From Hydrogenophaga sp. BPS33 (lineage in GTDB: Bacteria; Pseudomonadota; Gammaproteobacteria; Burkholderiales; Burkholderiaceae_C): a DNA stretch of 64,000 nucleotides. Every line of letters starts with the position of its first letter. Position 1 is the stretch's first letter. The position numbers and the translations under genes are program-made. The stretch covers positions 62,001 through 126,000 of the forward strand of contig NZ_CP044549.1 in assembly GCF_009859475.1 (NCBI RefSeq), read 5' to 3'. A model generated the notes under the pieces. It was not told the DNA's origin and searched no databases. It saw only the letters and a program-made list of their open reading frames with translations. Shown here piece by piece: positions 25,909 to 34,187 of this stretch.

Positions 25909-26796
25909 GTGAGCACCTTCGAACCGATGGACATGGACTTCGCGCTGGCCTGGGATGCGCGCTGCGACACCGGCGAAAGCGCGGTGTGGGATGCGGCGCG
26001 GGGCCAGCTCTGGTTCTGCGACATCCCCAGGGGCGTGCTCTACGCGTTGCACCTCGCCTCGGGCCGGCAAGCGTCCTACACGCAGCCCGAACCGGTGGGC
26101 AGCTTCGGGCTGTGCGCCTCCGGCGAGCTGCTCGTGGCGCTGCGCCACCGCGTCGCGCTGTTCAACCCCGCGCTGGGCACCCGGCGCCCCTTTGCGGACA
26201 TGCGCGACATCCCCGCGCACGCGCGGCTCAACGACGGCAAGACCGGACCCGACGGCTGCTTCTGGGTTGGCACGGTGGACGAGCGCGCCGTCAAGGAAGA
26301 CATCGGTGTGCTCTACCGCGTGCGGCCCGACGGCGGGGTGGAGAAAAAAGCCGAAGGCTTCAAGGCCTCCAACGGTTTGGCGTGGAGCCCTGACGGGCGC
26401 ACCCTGTACCACTCGGACAGCCGAGGGCCGTGGATCGACGCCTGGGACTTCGATGCCCACAACGGATCGATCTCGAACCGCCGCCGCCTGGCCACCTTGA
26501 GCGCCGAAGAAGGCCGACCCGATGGCGCGGCCTGCGACACGCAAGGCATCTACTGGTCGGCCGGCGTGTCCGCCGGGTGCCTGAACGGCTTCTCGCCTTC
26601 GGGGGCTTTGCTGCACAAGGTGCGCGTGCCGGTGCCTGCCCCTACCATGCCGTGTTTCGCCGACGGCGCGGTCTACCTCACCTCCTTGAGCGCCGGCCTG
26701 CCACCCGAGCGCGCCGGCCACCCGCACGCGGGCTCGCTGTTTCGCGCGAGCACCGCGCTGCGCGGCGTGCCCATTGCCCTGTTTGAACCGATATGA
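25909..26796 (+). CDS. SMP-30/gluconolactonase-family lactonase
   Basis: 295 residues of six-bladed beta-propeller type; divalent-metal lactonase that opens sugar or other small lactones. Likely metal ligands are the Glu of DTGESAVWD near the start, the Asn/Asp of ARLNDGKTGPDGCFWVG, and the Asn/Asp of SNGLAWSPDG and LYHSDSRG. The GTG at 25909 is used; an ATG at 25927 is an equally good start and neither has a clear ribosome site. It overlaps the next gene by 4 bp. Confidence 0.88.
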   Translation: MSTFEPMDMDFALAWDARCDTGESAVWDAARGQLWFCDIPRGVLYALHLASGRQASYTQPEPVGSFGLCASGELLVALRHRVALFNPALGTRRPFADMRDIPAHARLNDGKTGPDGCFWVGTVDERAVKEDIGVLYRVRPDGGVEKKAEGFKASNGLAWSPDGRTLYHSDSRGPWIDAWDFDAHNGSISNRRRLATLSAEEGRPDGAACDTQGIYWSAGVSAGCLNGFSPSGALLHKVRVPVPAPTMPCFADGAVYLTSLSAGLPPERAGHPHAGSLFRASTALRGVPIALFEPI

Positions 26797-27596
26797 ACGA
26801 CGACCTGCCGATTCCCTCCCTGCCTGTGCTGATCACCGGTGCCTCCGGCAAGCTCGGACGCGACCTGATCCCCAGCCTGATCGCGCGCGGCTGGCGGCTG
26901 CGCCTGACCGACATCGCACCGTTTCCCGACCCGCTGCCGGCGAACGCCGAGTTCATCGCGGCCGACCTGAACGACCGCGAGGCCATGCTTCGACTGGCGC
27001 AAGGTTGCGCCTGCATCGTGCATTTCGGCGGCCTGGTGGAGTACGGCACGTTCGAGACCGTGCTGGGGCCGAACCTGCGCGGCGTGCACCACGTGTTCGA
27101 AGCGGCGCTGGCGCACGGCCTGCGCGTGGTCTACGCCTCGTCCAACCACGTGATCGGTTTTCACGAGCGCGAGACCGTGCTCGACAAGGACTGCACCTAC
27201 CGCCCCGACAGCTACTACGGCCTGTCCAAGGTGTTCGGCGAGATGGTGGCGCGCTTCTTCTGGGACCGCAACGGCGTGGAAAGCGTGTCGCTGCGCATCG
27301 GCTCGTGCTTCCCCGAACCGAAGCAGGAACGCATGCTCGCCACCTGGCTCTCGCGCGAGGACATGGCGCGCCTGGTGGCCCACAGCGTCACGGCAGCCTC
27401 CACCGGCTGTGCGGTCGTCTGGGGCGTGTCGAACAACCGCGCGAGCTGGTGGCAGGGCGACGACCGCGCGCGCATCGGCTGGGCGCCGCGCGACAGTGCC
27501 GATGCCTACCAAAGCCAGTTCCCACCGCCAGGGGACAGCCCCGCCGACCGCTTTCAGGGCGGCGGGTTCTGCGAGATTGGCTACACGCGAGGATGA
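26793..27596 (+). CDS. NAD-dependent epimerase/dehydratase (uronate-dehydrogenase-like)
   Basis: 267 residues, extended SDR fold: LITGASGKLGRDLIP, VVYASSNHVIGF and SYYGLSKVFGE with the Tyr/Lys pair. The length and the ASSNHVIGFHER segment resemble uronate dehydrogenases, which make aldarolactones, and the gene before it is an SMP-30 lactonase, a common functional pair. A uronate or polyol-lactone branch is therefore possible, though other oxidations are not excluded. Confidence 0.83.
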   Translation: MNDDLPIPSLPVLITGASGKLGRDLIPSLIARGWRLRLTDIAPFPDPLPANAEFIAADLNDREAMLRLAQGCACIVHFGGLVEYGTFETVLGPNLRGVHHVFEAALAHGLRVVYASSNHVIGFHERETVLDKDCTYRPDSYYGLSKVFGEMVARFFWDRNGVESVSLRIGSCFPEPKQERMLATWLSREDMARLVAHSVTAASTGCAVVWGVSNNRASWWQGDDRARIGWAPRDSADAYQSQFPPPGDSPADRFQGGGFCEIGYTRG

Positions 27597-27598
27597 AA

Positions 27599-27695
27599 CA
27601 CCCCCTGCGCGCCTTCGGCGCTCCCCCCTGGAAGGGGGGCGACACCTGGGGCCGGCAAAGCCGGACCCTCGGTGTCCCTGGACGGGACCACTTCA
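27599..27695 (+). repeat. REP-like GC-rich hairpin repeat, copy B
   Basis: Contains GCGCGCCTTCGGCGC and CCCCCCTGGAAGGGGGG hairpins followed by GGGGCCGGCAAAGCCGG. It matches the reverse strand of 8746-8860 in order and spacing of its blocks. It sits between the epimerase gene and the amidase. Confidence 0.55.
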
Positions 27696-27734
27696 TGCGT
27701 GACGAGTCGCGCTTCGGCGCAGTGGAGGACTGAC

Positions 27735-29099
27735 GTGCTCGCACGGTTGACGTTGACCCAGGCGGCGCAAGGGCTGCAGTCAAGGCAATGGACGGTGCCG
27801 GACATCGTGGACGATGTGCTGCGCCAGGCCCACGGCGTCGGCGCGGCGCACAACGCCTTCCTATCGGTGTTCGACGAACACGCGCGCTCGCTGGCCAGAG
27901 CGCACACCGGCCACGACACGCGCCCGCTCGCCGGTGTGCCACTCTCCCTCAAAGACGATCTGTTCACCGCCGGCCTGCGCACCACCGGCGGATCTCCGCA
28001 ACTCCAGGACTTCGTGCCCACGGCCGACGCTCCCGCCGTGGCCCGCCTGCGCAAGGCCGGCGCGATCGTGTTCGGCAAAACCAATCTCTCGGACTTCGCG
28101 ATGAGCCTGGCCCATGGCAGCAGCCTCGGCGGGCCATGTCGCAACCCCTGGGACCCGGCGCGCTCGGCCGGTGCCTCGTCCTCGGGTGCCGCGTGCGCGG
28201 TGGCGGCGGGCATCGGCGCGGTGGCCATCGCCACCGACACCGGCGGCTCCATCCGCTACCCGGCCGCTTTGTGCGGCGTGCTGGGTTTCGCGCCCTCCAA
28301 CGGCCGCGTGCCCCGGCACGGCAGTTTTGGCGCGAACCGCTTCTTCTGCGCCATCGGCGTGCTGGCGCGCGACGTGCGCGATGTGGCGAAGCTGCTCGCG
28401 GTGATGAGCGGGGCCGACCCGTCCGACGCGGAAACGGCACGCCATCCACAGCCCTTGCTGAGCGACGCACTGGACGCGACCCGCGCACAGGGGTTGCGCG
28501 TCGGCGTGCTCGACACCGGCACCGCGCCAACGCCGCGCGGGCGCGCCATCGACGCGCTGTGGCGCACCACCATGTCGAACCTGGCGCGCGAGAGACGCTG
28601 GGCGATGGAGCCGGTGGCGCTGGACTTCTCCACCAGCGGCCACGCGTTCAAGGTGATCTCCGACGCCGACCGCCTCTCGCTGATGACCCGCAGCGGCACC
28701 CTGGCCCATCTGGACGAAGCGCTGCTGCCCGATGCGCTGCGGCAGCGCTTCGAACATGCGCGCGGCTTGAGCGAGGCCGACGTCGCGCGCGCGATGGCCG
28801 AGCGCGCGTCCTTCACCGCTCGAATCGACACGTTGTTCGGCACGCACGATCTGCTGATCGGACTCACGCACCACGACGTGGCGCCACTGCTGAGCGAGAC
28901 AGGAGTGCCTTTCGAACTGGCGTGGACCAACCTGGCGGGCTGCCCGGCGGCCAGCGTGCCCCTGGGCCTGGTCGACGGCCTGCCCATCGGCCTGCACATC
29001 GTGGCGCGGCCGGGCCACGACGAGACCGTGCTCAACGCCTGCGCGGCGTTGCAGGCCTCGTGGGCCCCTGAGGGCTTTTCAGCGGCCCCGGGACGCTGA
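27735..29099 (+). CDS. Amidase-signature-family amidase
   Basis: 454 residues. The triad is visible: Lys in VPLSLKDDLF, cis-Ser in SAGASSSGAACA, nucleophile Ser in TDTGGSIRYPAA. The start is a GTG at 27735 preceded by GTGGAGGA with 5-bp spacing; the in-frame ATG at 27672 has no such site. Second of three amidases in the region and distinct from the others in length and sequence. It could also act on esters or ureido groups. Its end overlaps the convergent CoxG-like gene by 21 bp. Confidence 0.9.
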   Translation: MLARLTLTQAAQGLQSRQWTVPDIVDDVLRQAHGVGAAHNAFLSVFDEHARSLARAHTGHDTRPLAGVPLSLKDDLFTAGLRTTGGSPQLQDFVPTADAPAVARLRKAGAIVFGKTNLSDFAMSLAHGSSLGGPCRNPWDPARSAGASSSGAACAVAAGIGAVAIATDTGGSIRYPAALCGVLGFAPSNGRVPRHGSFGANRFFCAIGVLARDVRDVAKLLAVMSGADPSDAETARHPQPLLSDALDATRAQGLRVGVLDTGTAPTPRGRAIDALWRTTMSNLARERRWAMEPVALDFSTSGHAFKVISDADRLSLMTRSGTLAHLDEALLPDALRQRFEHARGLSEADVARAMAERASFTARIDTLFGTHDLLIGLTHHDVAPLLSETGVPFELAWTNLAGCPAASVPLGLVDGLPIGLHIVARPGHDETVLNACAALQASWAPEGFSAAPGR

Positions 29100-29690
29100 A
29101 GGCAGCAAGCCCCAGGCCCGCAAGCGCGAGAGCAGCACGCGCCACAACATGCGGCTGGCCGACAGCTCGGCCGCGCGCGGCGGGGCCTGCGGTGGCGCAG
29201 GCTGTGCGCCGGGCTCTGCGCTGGCGGCAGCGGTGGTCGCCGAGGCCGAGAGCGTCTGGCTGAGGTTGTTCGCGAACTCCTCCATGAGCGCCTTGGCCAC
29301 GGCCGCGCCGCCGGCGGTGGCGAACTGCGCCAGCACACCGTGCATCTCGGTGCGCGAGGCGATCTCCACACGGCTGCGGCCAGCGCTGACCGGTACCACC
29401 GCGAAGCGCGTGTTCATCTGCACCTGCGCCGAGCGGCCCGCGGCCGCGCCGCCGCCGCTGAGCACGCCGGTGCGCGCTGCGGCGTCGAACTCGCACTGCA
29501 TGCGGCCCTGGAACTTCAGGCGCTTGGGGCCGAAGGCCACCGTCATCGTGCCGAGGTAGTGGCCTTGCTCGTCCTGGCCTTGCAGCGACACACCGGGCAC
29601 GCAGGCGGCGATGGCGTTCACGTCCATGAAGCGCTGCATCACGGCGTCGGGATCGGCCGGCACCTCGAACTGGTCATCGAAAACGATCAT
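29079..29690 (-). CDS. CoxG-like SRPBCC-fold protein
   Basis: 203 residues. The N-terminal 150 residues match the CoxG (carbon monoxide dehydrogenase subunit G) branch of the START/SRPBCC fold: FEVPADPDAVMQRFMDVNAI, CVPGVSL, FQGRMQCEF and FANNLSQTL. An alanine/proline linker and a basic C-terminal tail (SRMLWRVLLSRLRAWGLLP) look like a membrane anchor. No molybdenum hydroxylase is nearby, so it probably serves another role. The start 29690 follows AGGTGA. It is downstream of the thiamine-diphosphate enzyme by 4 bp. Confidence 0.83.
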   Translation of the reverse strand: MIVFDDQFEVPADPDAVMQRFMDVNAIAACVPGVSLQGQDEQGHYLGTMTVAFGPKRLKFQGRMQCEFDAAARTGVLSGGGAAAGRSAQVQMNTRFAVVPVSAGRSRVEIASRTEMHGVLAQFATAGGAAVAKALMEEFANNLSQTLSASATTAAASAEPGAQPAPPQAPPRAAELSASRMLWRVLLSRLRAWGLLPSASRGR

Positions 29691-29694
29691 GGGT

Positions 29695-31371
29695 TCACCT
29701 CTTGGGGCCACGCAGCAGCGGCGCGCGGTTCTCCACGCCGAACTGCAGTTTCAGATAGGGGTCGCTGATGGTGCTGGGCGACACGCGCGCGTCGACCAGG
29801 TACAGCCCGCCTGACGCGAAGCCGCGTTGCAGCGCGGCCTGCACGTCTTCCTCGCGCTCCACGCGCTCGCCATCGCCGCCGAAGCCGCGCGCGACCGTGA
29901 CGAAGTCGGGCGACGTCGGCCAGCGGCCCAAGGCTTCGTCGGCCTTCTTGGCTTTGAGCTTGTGCACCTCGGCACCGAAGCCCGCGTCGTTCCAGATCAA
30001 CACCACTGCAGGCCGGCCGTGGCGCGCGAAGGTCTCCAGCTCCTGGATGTGCATCATCGCGCTGCCGTCGCCCTCGATCACCAGGTGCGCACGGTCCGGG
30101 TGCGCCACCGACACGCCCATGGCGATCGGCAGGGTCTGCCCGATGGAGCCGAACTGGTACGACATGTAGAGCGGCAGGTCGGCACGCACCGGCGTGTACA
30201 TGTGGAAGAAAGCCCAGAAGTGGCCGCAGCCGATGGTGACCACGGCGTTGTCGGGCAAGGCCGCACCGATGCGCGCGGCGAGGGCGCGTGGGTCCATGCC
30301 GTCGGTGGCTTTTTCGATCGCAGCTGGGGGCGCGTCGAGCACCGCGCGCGTCTCGGCCGTGCGGTAGCCTTCGCGCCGTTCGCCGCGCTCGGCCAGCACG
30401 CGGTTGATCGCTTGCGCGGTGGCCTTGGCGTCGCCCTGCAGGTACAGGCCGGGCAGGACACCGAGCTCCTTCGGGTGGGGCGCGGTGTCGATGCGCGCCA
30501 CCTCCGCCCCCGGGAACAGCAGCCCGCCCTCAGTGGTGTAGTAGCCCAGTTCGGCGCCCACGCCGAGCACGAAGTCCGCCTCGCCCAGCAGTTGCTCGGT
30601 GGGGGCGCTGGCGAAGGCGCCGGCGATGCCCGCGTCATACGCCTGGCCGGCGAAGAAGCCCTTGGCTTTGAGCGTGGTGGCCAGCAGGGCACCCACACGC
30701 TCGCCCAGTTCGGCCAGCGCCTCGCCCGCGCCCGCGGCTTTTGCGCCCAGACCAGCCAGAACCACTGGGCGCTCGGCTTGCAAGAGCTTTTCCACGAGCT
30801 GCTGAAGGTGTTCGGCCGGCGGCGTGGACGGTGGCGCGGGCACGTGGTCCTTCGCGGGCTCGTAGGCAAAGTCCCATTCGAACGCCTGCTCCTGCACGTC
30901 GACCGGCATGTTGAGCACGACGGGCTGGCGGCGCACGCGCGCGGTGTAGAACGCCTCGGCCACTTCCTGCGCCACGTTACCCGTGCCGGTGACGTTCACA
31001 AAGGCCGCTCCGCAGGCTTCGACGAAGCGGCGCTGGTCGAACTTCTGCACGTTGTTGCGGTCGGCCAGCGGCACGTCGCCCACCGCGACGACGATTGCGC
31101 TGCCATTGCGCACGGCGGCCACGAGCGAGGTGCCGATCTGCGTGAGGCCGGGGCCGGAGGTGATGGTGGCGATGCCCACCTTTCCACTGGCACGGAAATG
31201 GCCATCGGCCATGGCCACGGCGGCAGCTTCGTGGCGCGCGGAGAAAATCTCGACGTTCGGCTTCGCCGCCAGACCGATCCACAGCGGCATGTTGGCGTCT
31301 CCCAGCAAGCCAAAAACCACCTCGCCACCTTCGAGGCAGAACGCCTGCGCTATCGCTTCACTGACTTTCAT
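29695..31371 (-). CDS. Thiamine-diphosphate-dependent enzyme, acetolactate synthase/decarboxylase type
   Basis: 558 residues. The N-terminal Pyr domain has the catalytic Glu in SARHEAAAVAMADG, a central domain follows, and the C-terminal domain has the cofactor motif EGDGSAMMHIQELETFARHG with WNDAGFG. It cleaves or joins 2-keto acids (or oxalyl-type CoA esters); which one cannot be told, and no acetolactate synthase small subunit is near. The ATG at 31371 follows AAGGTG with 5-bp spacing, preferred over the GTG at 31377. Divergent from the amidase at 31580, with two operator-like sites between. Confidence 0.87.
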   Translation of the reverse strand: MKVSEAIAQAFCLEGGEVVFGLLGDANMPLWIGLAAKPNVEIFSARHEAAAVAMADGHFRASGKVGIATITSGPGLTQIGTSLVAAVRNGSAIVVAVGDVPLADRNNVQKFDQRRFVEACGAAFVNVTGTGNVAQEVAEAFYTARVRRQPVVLNMPVDVQEQAFEWDFAYEPAKDHVPAPPSTPPAEHLQQLVEKLLQAERPVVLAGLGAKAAGAGEALAELGERVGALLATTLKAKGFFAGQAYDAGIAGAFASAPTEQLLGEADFVLGVGAELGYYTTEGGLLFPGAEVARIDTAPHPKELGVLPGLYLQGDAKATAQAINRVLAERGERREGYRTAETRAVLDAPPAAIEKATDGMDPRALAARIGAALPDNAVVTIGCGHFWAFFHMYTPVRADLPLYMSYQFGSIGQTLPIAMGVSVAHPDRAHLVIEGDGSAMMHIQELETFARHGRPAVVLIWNDAGFGAEVHKLKAKKADEALGRWPTSPDFVTVARGFGGDGERVEREEDVQAALQRGFASGGLYLVDARVSPSTISDPYLKLQFGVENRAPLLRGPKR

Positions 31372-31433
31372 CGGCACACCTTGCTTGAATGGGCGCTCAG
31401 GATAACAAGCGGCACTTCGGCGGACGTTCGGAG

Positions 31434-31448
31434 TTCCACAGCATGGAA
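31434..31448. promoter_or_regulatory. TTCCA-N5-TGGAA operator-like site, copy 6
   Basis: TTCCACAGCATGGAA, 62 bp from the start of the minus-strand thiamine-diphosphate enzyme. First of two copies in the same 208-bp divergent region. Confidence 0.65.
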
Positions 31449-31487
31449 CACCCCGTGCCCATCACAGAGACTGTTCTCATAGAGAGT

Positions 31488-31502
31488 TTCCACCCCATGG
31501 AA
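31488..31502. promoter_or_regulatory. TTCCA-N5-TGGAA operator-like site, copy 7
   Basis: TTCCACCCCATGGAA, 77 bp before the amidase start at 31580. Its centre is 54 bp from copy 6, about five helical turns, so both could be bound on the same DNA face. Confidence 0.65.
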
Positions 31503-31579
31503 CGACCATGGGCGGTCTGCGGAGCTGTGTTCATATGCCCCCACCGCACCCACCGGGCTTGAACACAGGACGACGACCG

Positions 31580-33115
31580 ATGCAGACATGGAAAGGCCGC
31601 TTCAGCAACGCATGCGTGGCAGCCCTCGAGACCGCCCAGGAGGCGGCGCGCAAGCGCAGCGCGCCCTGGCAATGGTCCTTGCTGGAGGCGGCCGCCATGC
31701 TGCAGTCTGGCCAGGTCTCCTCGGTGGAACTCACCACCGCGTGCCTGGCGCGCGTGGACGCTGCCAATGGCGGGTCGCCCAGCTTCGACGGTGCGCCCGA
31801 CGCCGTCAACGCCTGGGTGCGCCTGTACCCCGAACGCGCGCTGCAAGCGGCCCATGTTGCCGACCGCCTGCTCGCGTCCGGCGAGCCTGTACCGCTGCTG
31901 TGCGGCACCACGCTGGGCATCAAGGACGTGATCGCCATTGGCGGCCTGCCGCTCACCGCTTCCAGCCGGGTGCTGGAGGGCCACATCGCGCCTGAAGACA
32001 GCGCCCTCTGGCGCGGCCTGCGGGCGCACGGCATGGTGCCGCTGGGCCACACGCACACACACGAATTCGCCAACGGCGCCACGGCCGACCAGGTGGGCAA
32101 CCCGTTCGATCTCGCGCGCAGCGCGGGCGGCTCCAGCGCGGGGTCCGCCGCCGCCCTCGCCACAGGCATGGTGGCGGCCGCGCTCGGCACCGACACCGGG
32201 GGTTCGCTGCGCGTGCCGGCCGCGTTGTGCGGCGTGGCCACCCTCAAGCCCACCTACGGCAGCCTGCCGCTGGACGGTGTGATTCCCATGGCACCAAGCC
32301 GTGACACCGCCGGGCCGATGGGCCGCACGGTGGACGATTGCAGCGCGCTGTTGCACGCCATGTGCAGCGACGCGGCCGGAATTGCGGCCGTCGATGCGTT
32401 TGCCGACGGCACGCGGCACCTGCCGCTTTTGCCTGCTGCCCAAGACCAGCCCCTGCGCGGCGTGCGCATCGCCATGACCGACCGACCCCATAGCGCGACG
32501 CTGGACGACGACGTGGCGCACGCCCTGGCGCGCGCGCGCGACTTGGCGATCACGCTCGGTGCCGAGCTGCTGGACCTTGCCGCACCGCGTTCGTGGCTCA
32601 GCGCGGACGACCTTGCGCTGCTCCTCTATCCCGAGGCCTGGGCGTACCACCGCCAGCACGTGCCCGAGCGGCTGCACCTGTACCGGCCATCGGTGCGCGA
32701 GACGGTCGAGAAAGCCAGCCGCTCCTATGCACTGGCCGACTACATCGCGGCGCGCGAGCGGCGCGACCTGGAGACCCTGGCCTGGGACCGTTGGATGGCC
32801 GAGCACCGGGTTGACATGGTGCTGGAGCCCACCGTGCACCACGTCGCACGGCCCCGGGGAAGCGGCTACGACGTCGCGTCGGGCACGGGATCGCTGCACG
32901 CGGTGTCGCTGCCGCGCCAGTGGAACCTGCTGGGCTATCCGGTGGTGTCCCTGCCAGTCGGACTCGGGGCAGACACGGGCCTGCCCGTATCCGTATCGCT
33001 GGCCGCGCGGCGTTTGCACGAGCGCGTGGTGATCCAGGCGGCCTTGGCCTTGCAGCAGGTGTTGAACGCTCAGCAGGCATTTCAACACCGGCTGTGGGGA
33101 GCCGGGCGGGCCTGA
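31580..33115 (+). CDS. Amidase-signature-family amidase
   Basis: 511 residues, third amidase of the region. Lys in TTLGIKDVIAIGG, cis-Ser in RSAGGSSAGSAAAL, nucleophile in TDTGGSLRVPAALCG. The first roughly 45 residues (ETAQEAARKRSAPWQWS) are an extra helix. The ATG at 31580 was chosen over the one at 31508 because AGGA lies upstream and the 24 extra residues are proline-rich and unlike the family. Convergent with the Bug gene at 33143, 27 bp apart. Confidence 0.88.
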   Translation: MQTWKGRFSNACVAALETAQEAARKRSAPWQWSLLEAAAMLQSGQVSSVELTTACLARVDAANGGSPSFDGAPDAVNAWVRLYPERALQAAHVADRLLASGEPVPLLCGTTLGIKDVIAIGGLPLTASSRVLEGHIAPEDSALWRGLRAHGMVPLGHTHTHEFANGATADQVGNPFDLARSAGGSSAGSAAALATGMVAAALGTDTGGSLRVPAALCGVATLKPTYGSLPLDGVIPMAPSRDTAGPMGRTVDDCSALLHAMCSDAAGIAAVDAFADGTRHLPLLPAAQDQPLRGVRIAMTDRPHSATLDDDVAHALARARDLAITLGAELLDLAAPRSWLSADDLALLLYPEAWAYHRQHVPERLHLYRPSVRETVEKASRSYALADYIAARERRDLETLAWDRWMAEHRVDMVLEPTVHHVARPRGSGYDVASGTGSLHAVSLPRQWNLLGYPVVSLPVGLGADTGLPVSVSLAARRLHERVVIQAALALQQVLNAQQAFQHRLWGAGRA

Positions 33116-33142
33116 GGCCACGCCCGCTTCGCAAGCGCAGGC

Positions 33143-34096
33143 TTACTGCGGCTCCACGCCCGCCGCACGGATGCTGCGGCCCCAGGCGTCGTACTGCCGC
33201 CGCACGAAGGCGGCCTGCTCGGCCAGGGCGTTGGTGTCGACCTCGAAACCCTGGGCTTCGAACTGTTGGCGCACCTTCGGGTTCTGCGCCACGCGCTGCA
33301 GCGCGGCGTTGATCTTCTGCAGCACGGGCACGGGCGTGGCGGCAGGCGCCCCCAGGCCCATCCAGACCTGCACGTCGAGCTCCGGCATGCCCGCCTCGCG
33401 GAACGTGGGCACCTCGGGCAGGAGCGACAGGCGTTTGGACGAAGTGGTGGCCAGCGCGCGCAGCTTGCCCGCCTTGAGGTTGGCCGCGACCACCGAGGGA
33501 TCGACCATCATGAAGTGGATGCGTCCGCCCATCAGGTCGAGCACGGCCTGGGATTGGCCCTTGTAGCCCACGCCGATGGCGTCCACACCCAGCGTCTTGA
33601 GCAGCGAAGCCGCCGCCACTTGTGCGGTGGCCGAACCGTAGCCGTAGCTGAAACCCGGGTTCTTCTTCGCGTAGGCCACGAATTCCTTCACATGGGTAGG
33701 CGCGTCCGCGCCGGCCACGGCCAGGAAGGGCACGGTCACCACACGGCCGATGTGGGCGAAGTCGGTCACCGCGTCGTAGGGCGACTTCTTCGACAGCCAC
33801 GGGCCCGCCGAGTGCGTGCCCGAGGAGGTGATCATCAGCGTGTAGCCATCGGGCGCGGCACGGGCGACCGATTCTGTGCCGATCTGGCCCAGCGCGCCCG
33901 GCTTGCCTTCCACCACGAAGCTGCTGCCCAGGTTCTCGCGCAATTCGTCGGCCAGGATGCGCGCCACGTTGTCCGCGCCGCTGCCGGGCGTGCTGACGTG
34001 CACGATCTTCACGGGCTTCTCGGGGTAGGCCTCGGTGGCCATGGCGACCGTGTGGGCGCTCGCGGCCACACACATTCCGATCAGGAACTTGCGCAT
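33143..34096 (-). CDS. Bug/TctC-family periplasmic substrate-binding protein
   Basis: 317 residues. Signal peptide MRKFLIGMCVAASAHTVAMA; mature part begins EAYPEKPVKIVHVSTPGSGA. PDGYTLMITSSGTHSAGPWL and the later VQVWMGLGAPAATPVPVL are family segments. Third orphan Bug protein. Operator-like copy 8 lies upstream, and the convergent amidase is probably coexpressed from copies 6 and 7. Confidence 0.92.
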   Translation of the reverse strand: MRKFLIGMCVAASAHTVAMATEAYPEKPVKIVHVSTPGSGADNVARILADELRENLGSSFVVEGKPGALGQIGTESVARAAPDGYTLMITSSGTHSAGPWLSKKSPYDAVTDFAHIGRVVTVPFLAVAGADAPTHVKEFVAYAKKNPGFSYGYGSATAQVAAASLLKTLGVDAIGVGYKGQSQAVLDLMGGRIHFMMVDPSVVAANLKAGKLRALATTSSKRLSLLPEVPTFREAGMPELDVQVWMGLGAPAATPVPVLQKINAALQRVAQNPKVRQQFEAQGFEVDTNALAEQAAFVRRQYDAWGRSIRAAGVEPQ

Positions 34097-34163
34097 CTTC
34101 TTCTCCGGATTGAGGGCTGAGGAAGGGCCAGTCTAGGAAGGTGGCAAGCACAGATTCAGGACG

Positions 34164-34178
34164 TTCCAGGGTGTGGAA
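34164..34178. promoter_or_regulatory. TTCCA-N5-TGGAA operator-like site, copy 8
   Basis: TTCCAGGGTGTGGAA, 67 bp upstream of the Bug start at 34096 (minus strand). It is the last copy found; none was seen from here to the end of the window. Confidence 0.6.
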
Positions 34179-34187
34179 CGTGGGCCA

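Noticed and set aside
29079..29690. Carbon monoxide dehydrogenase accessory role for the CoxG-like gene
   Set aside because: No coxSLM or other molybdenum hydroxylase genes in the window; only the fold can be claimed.
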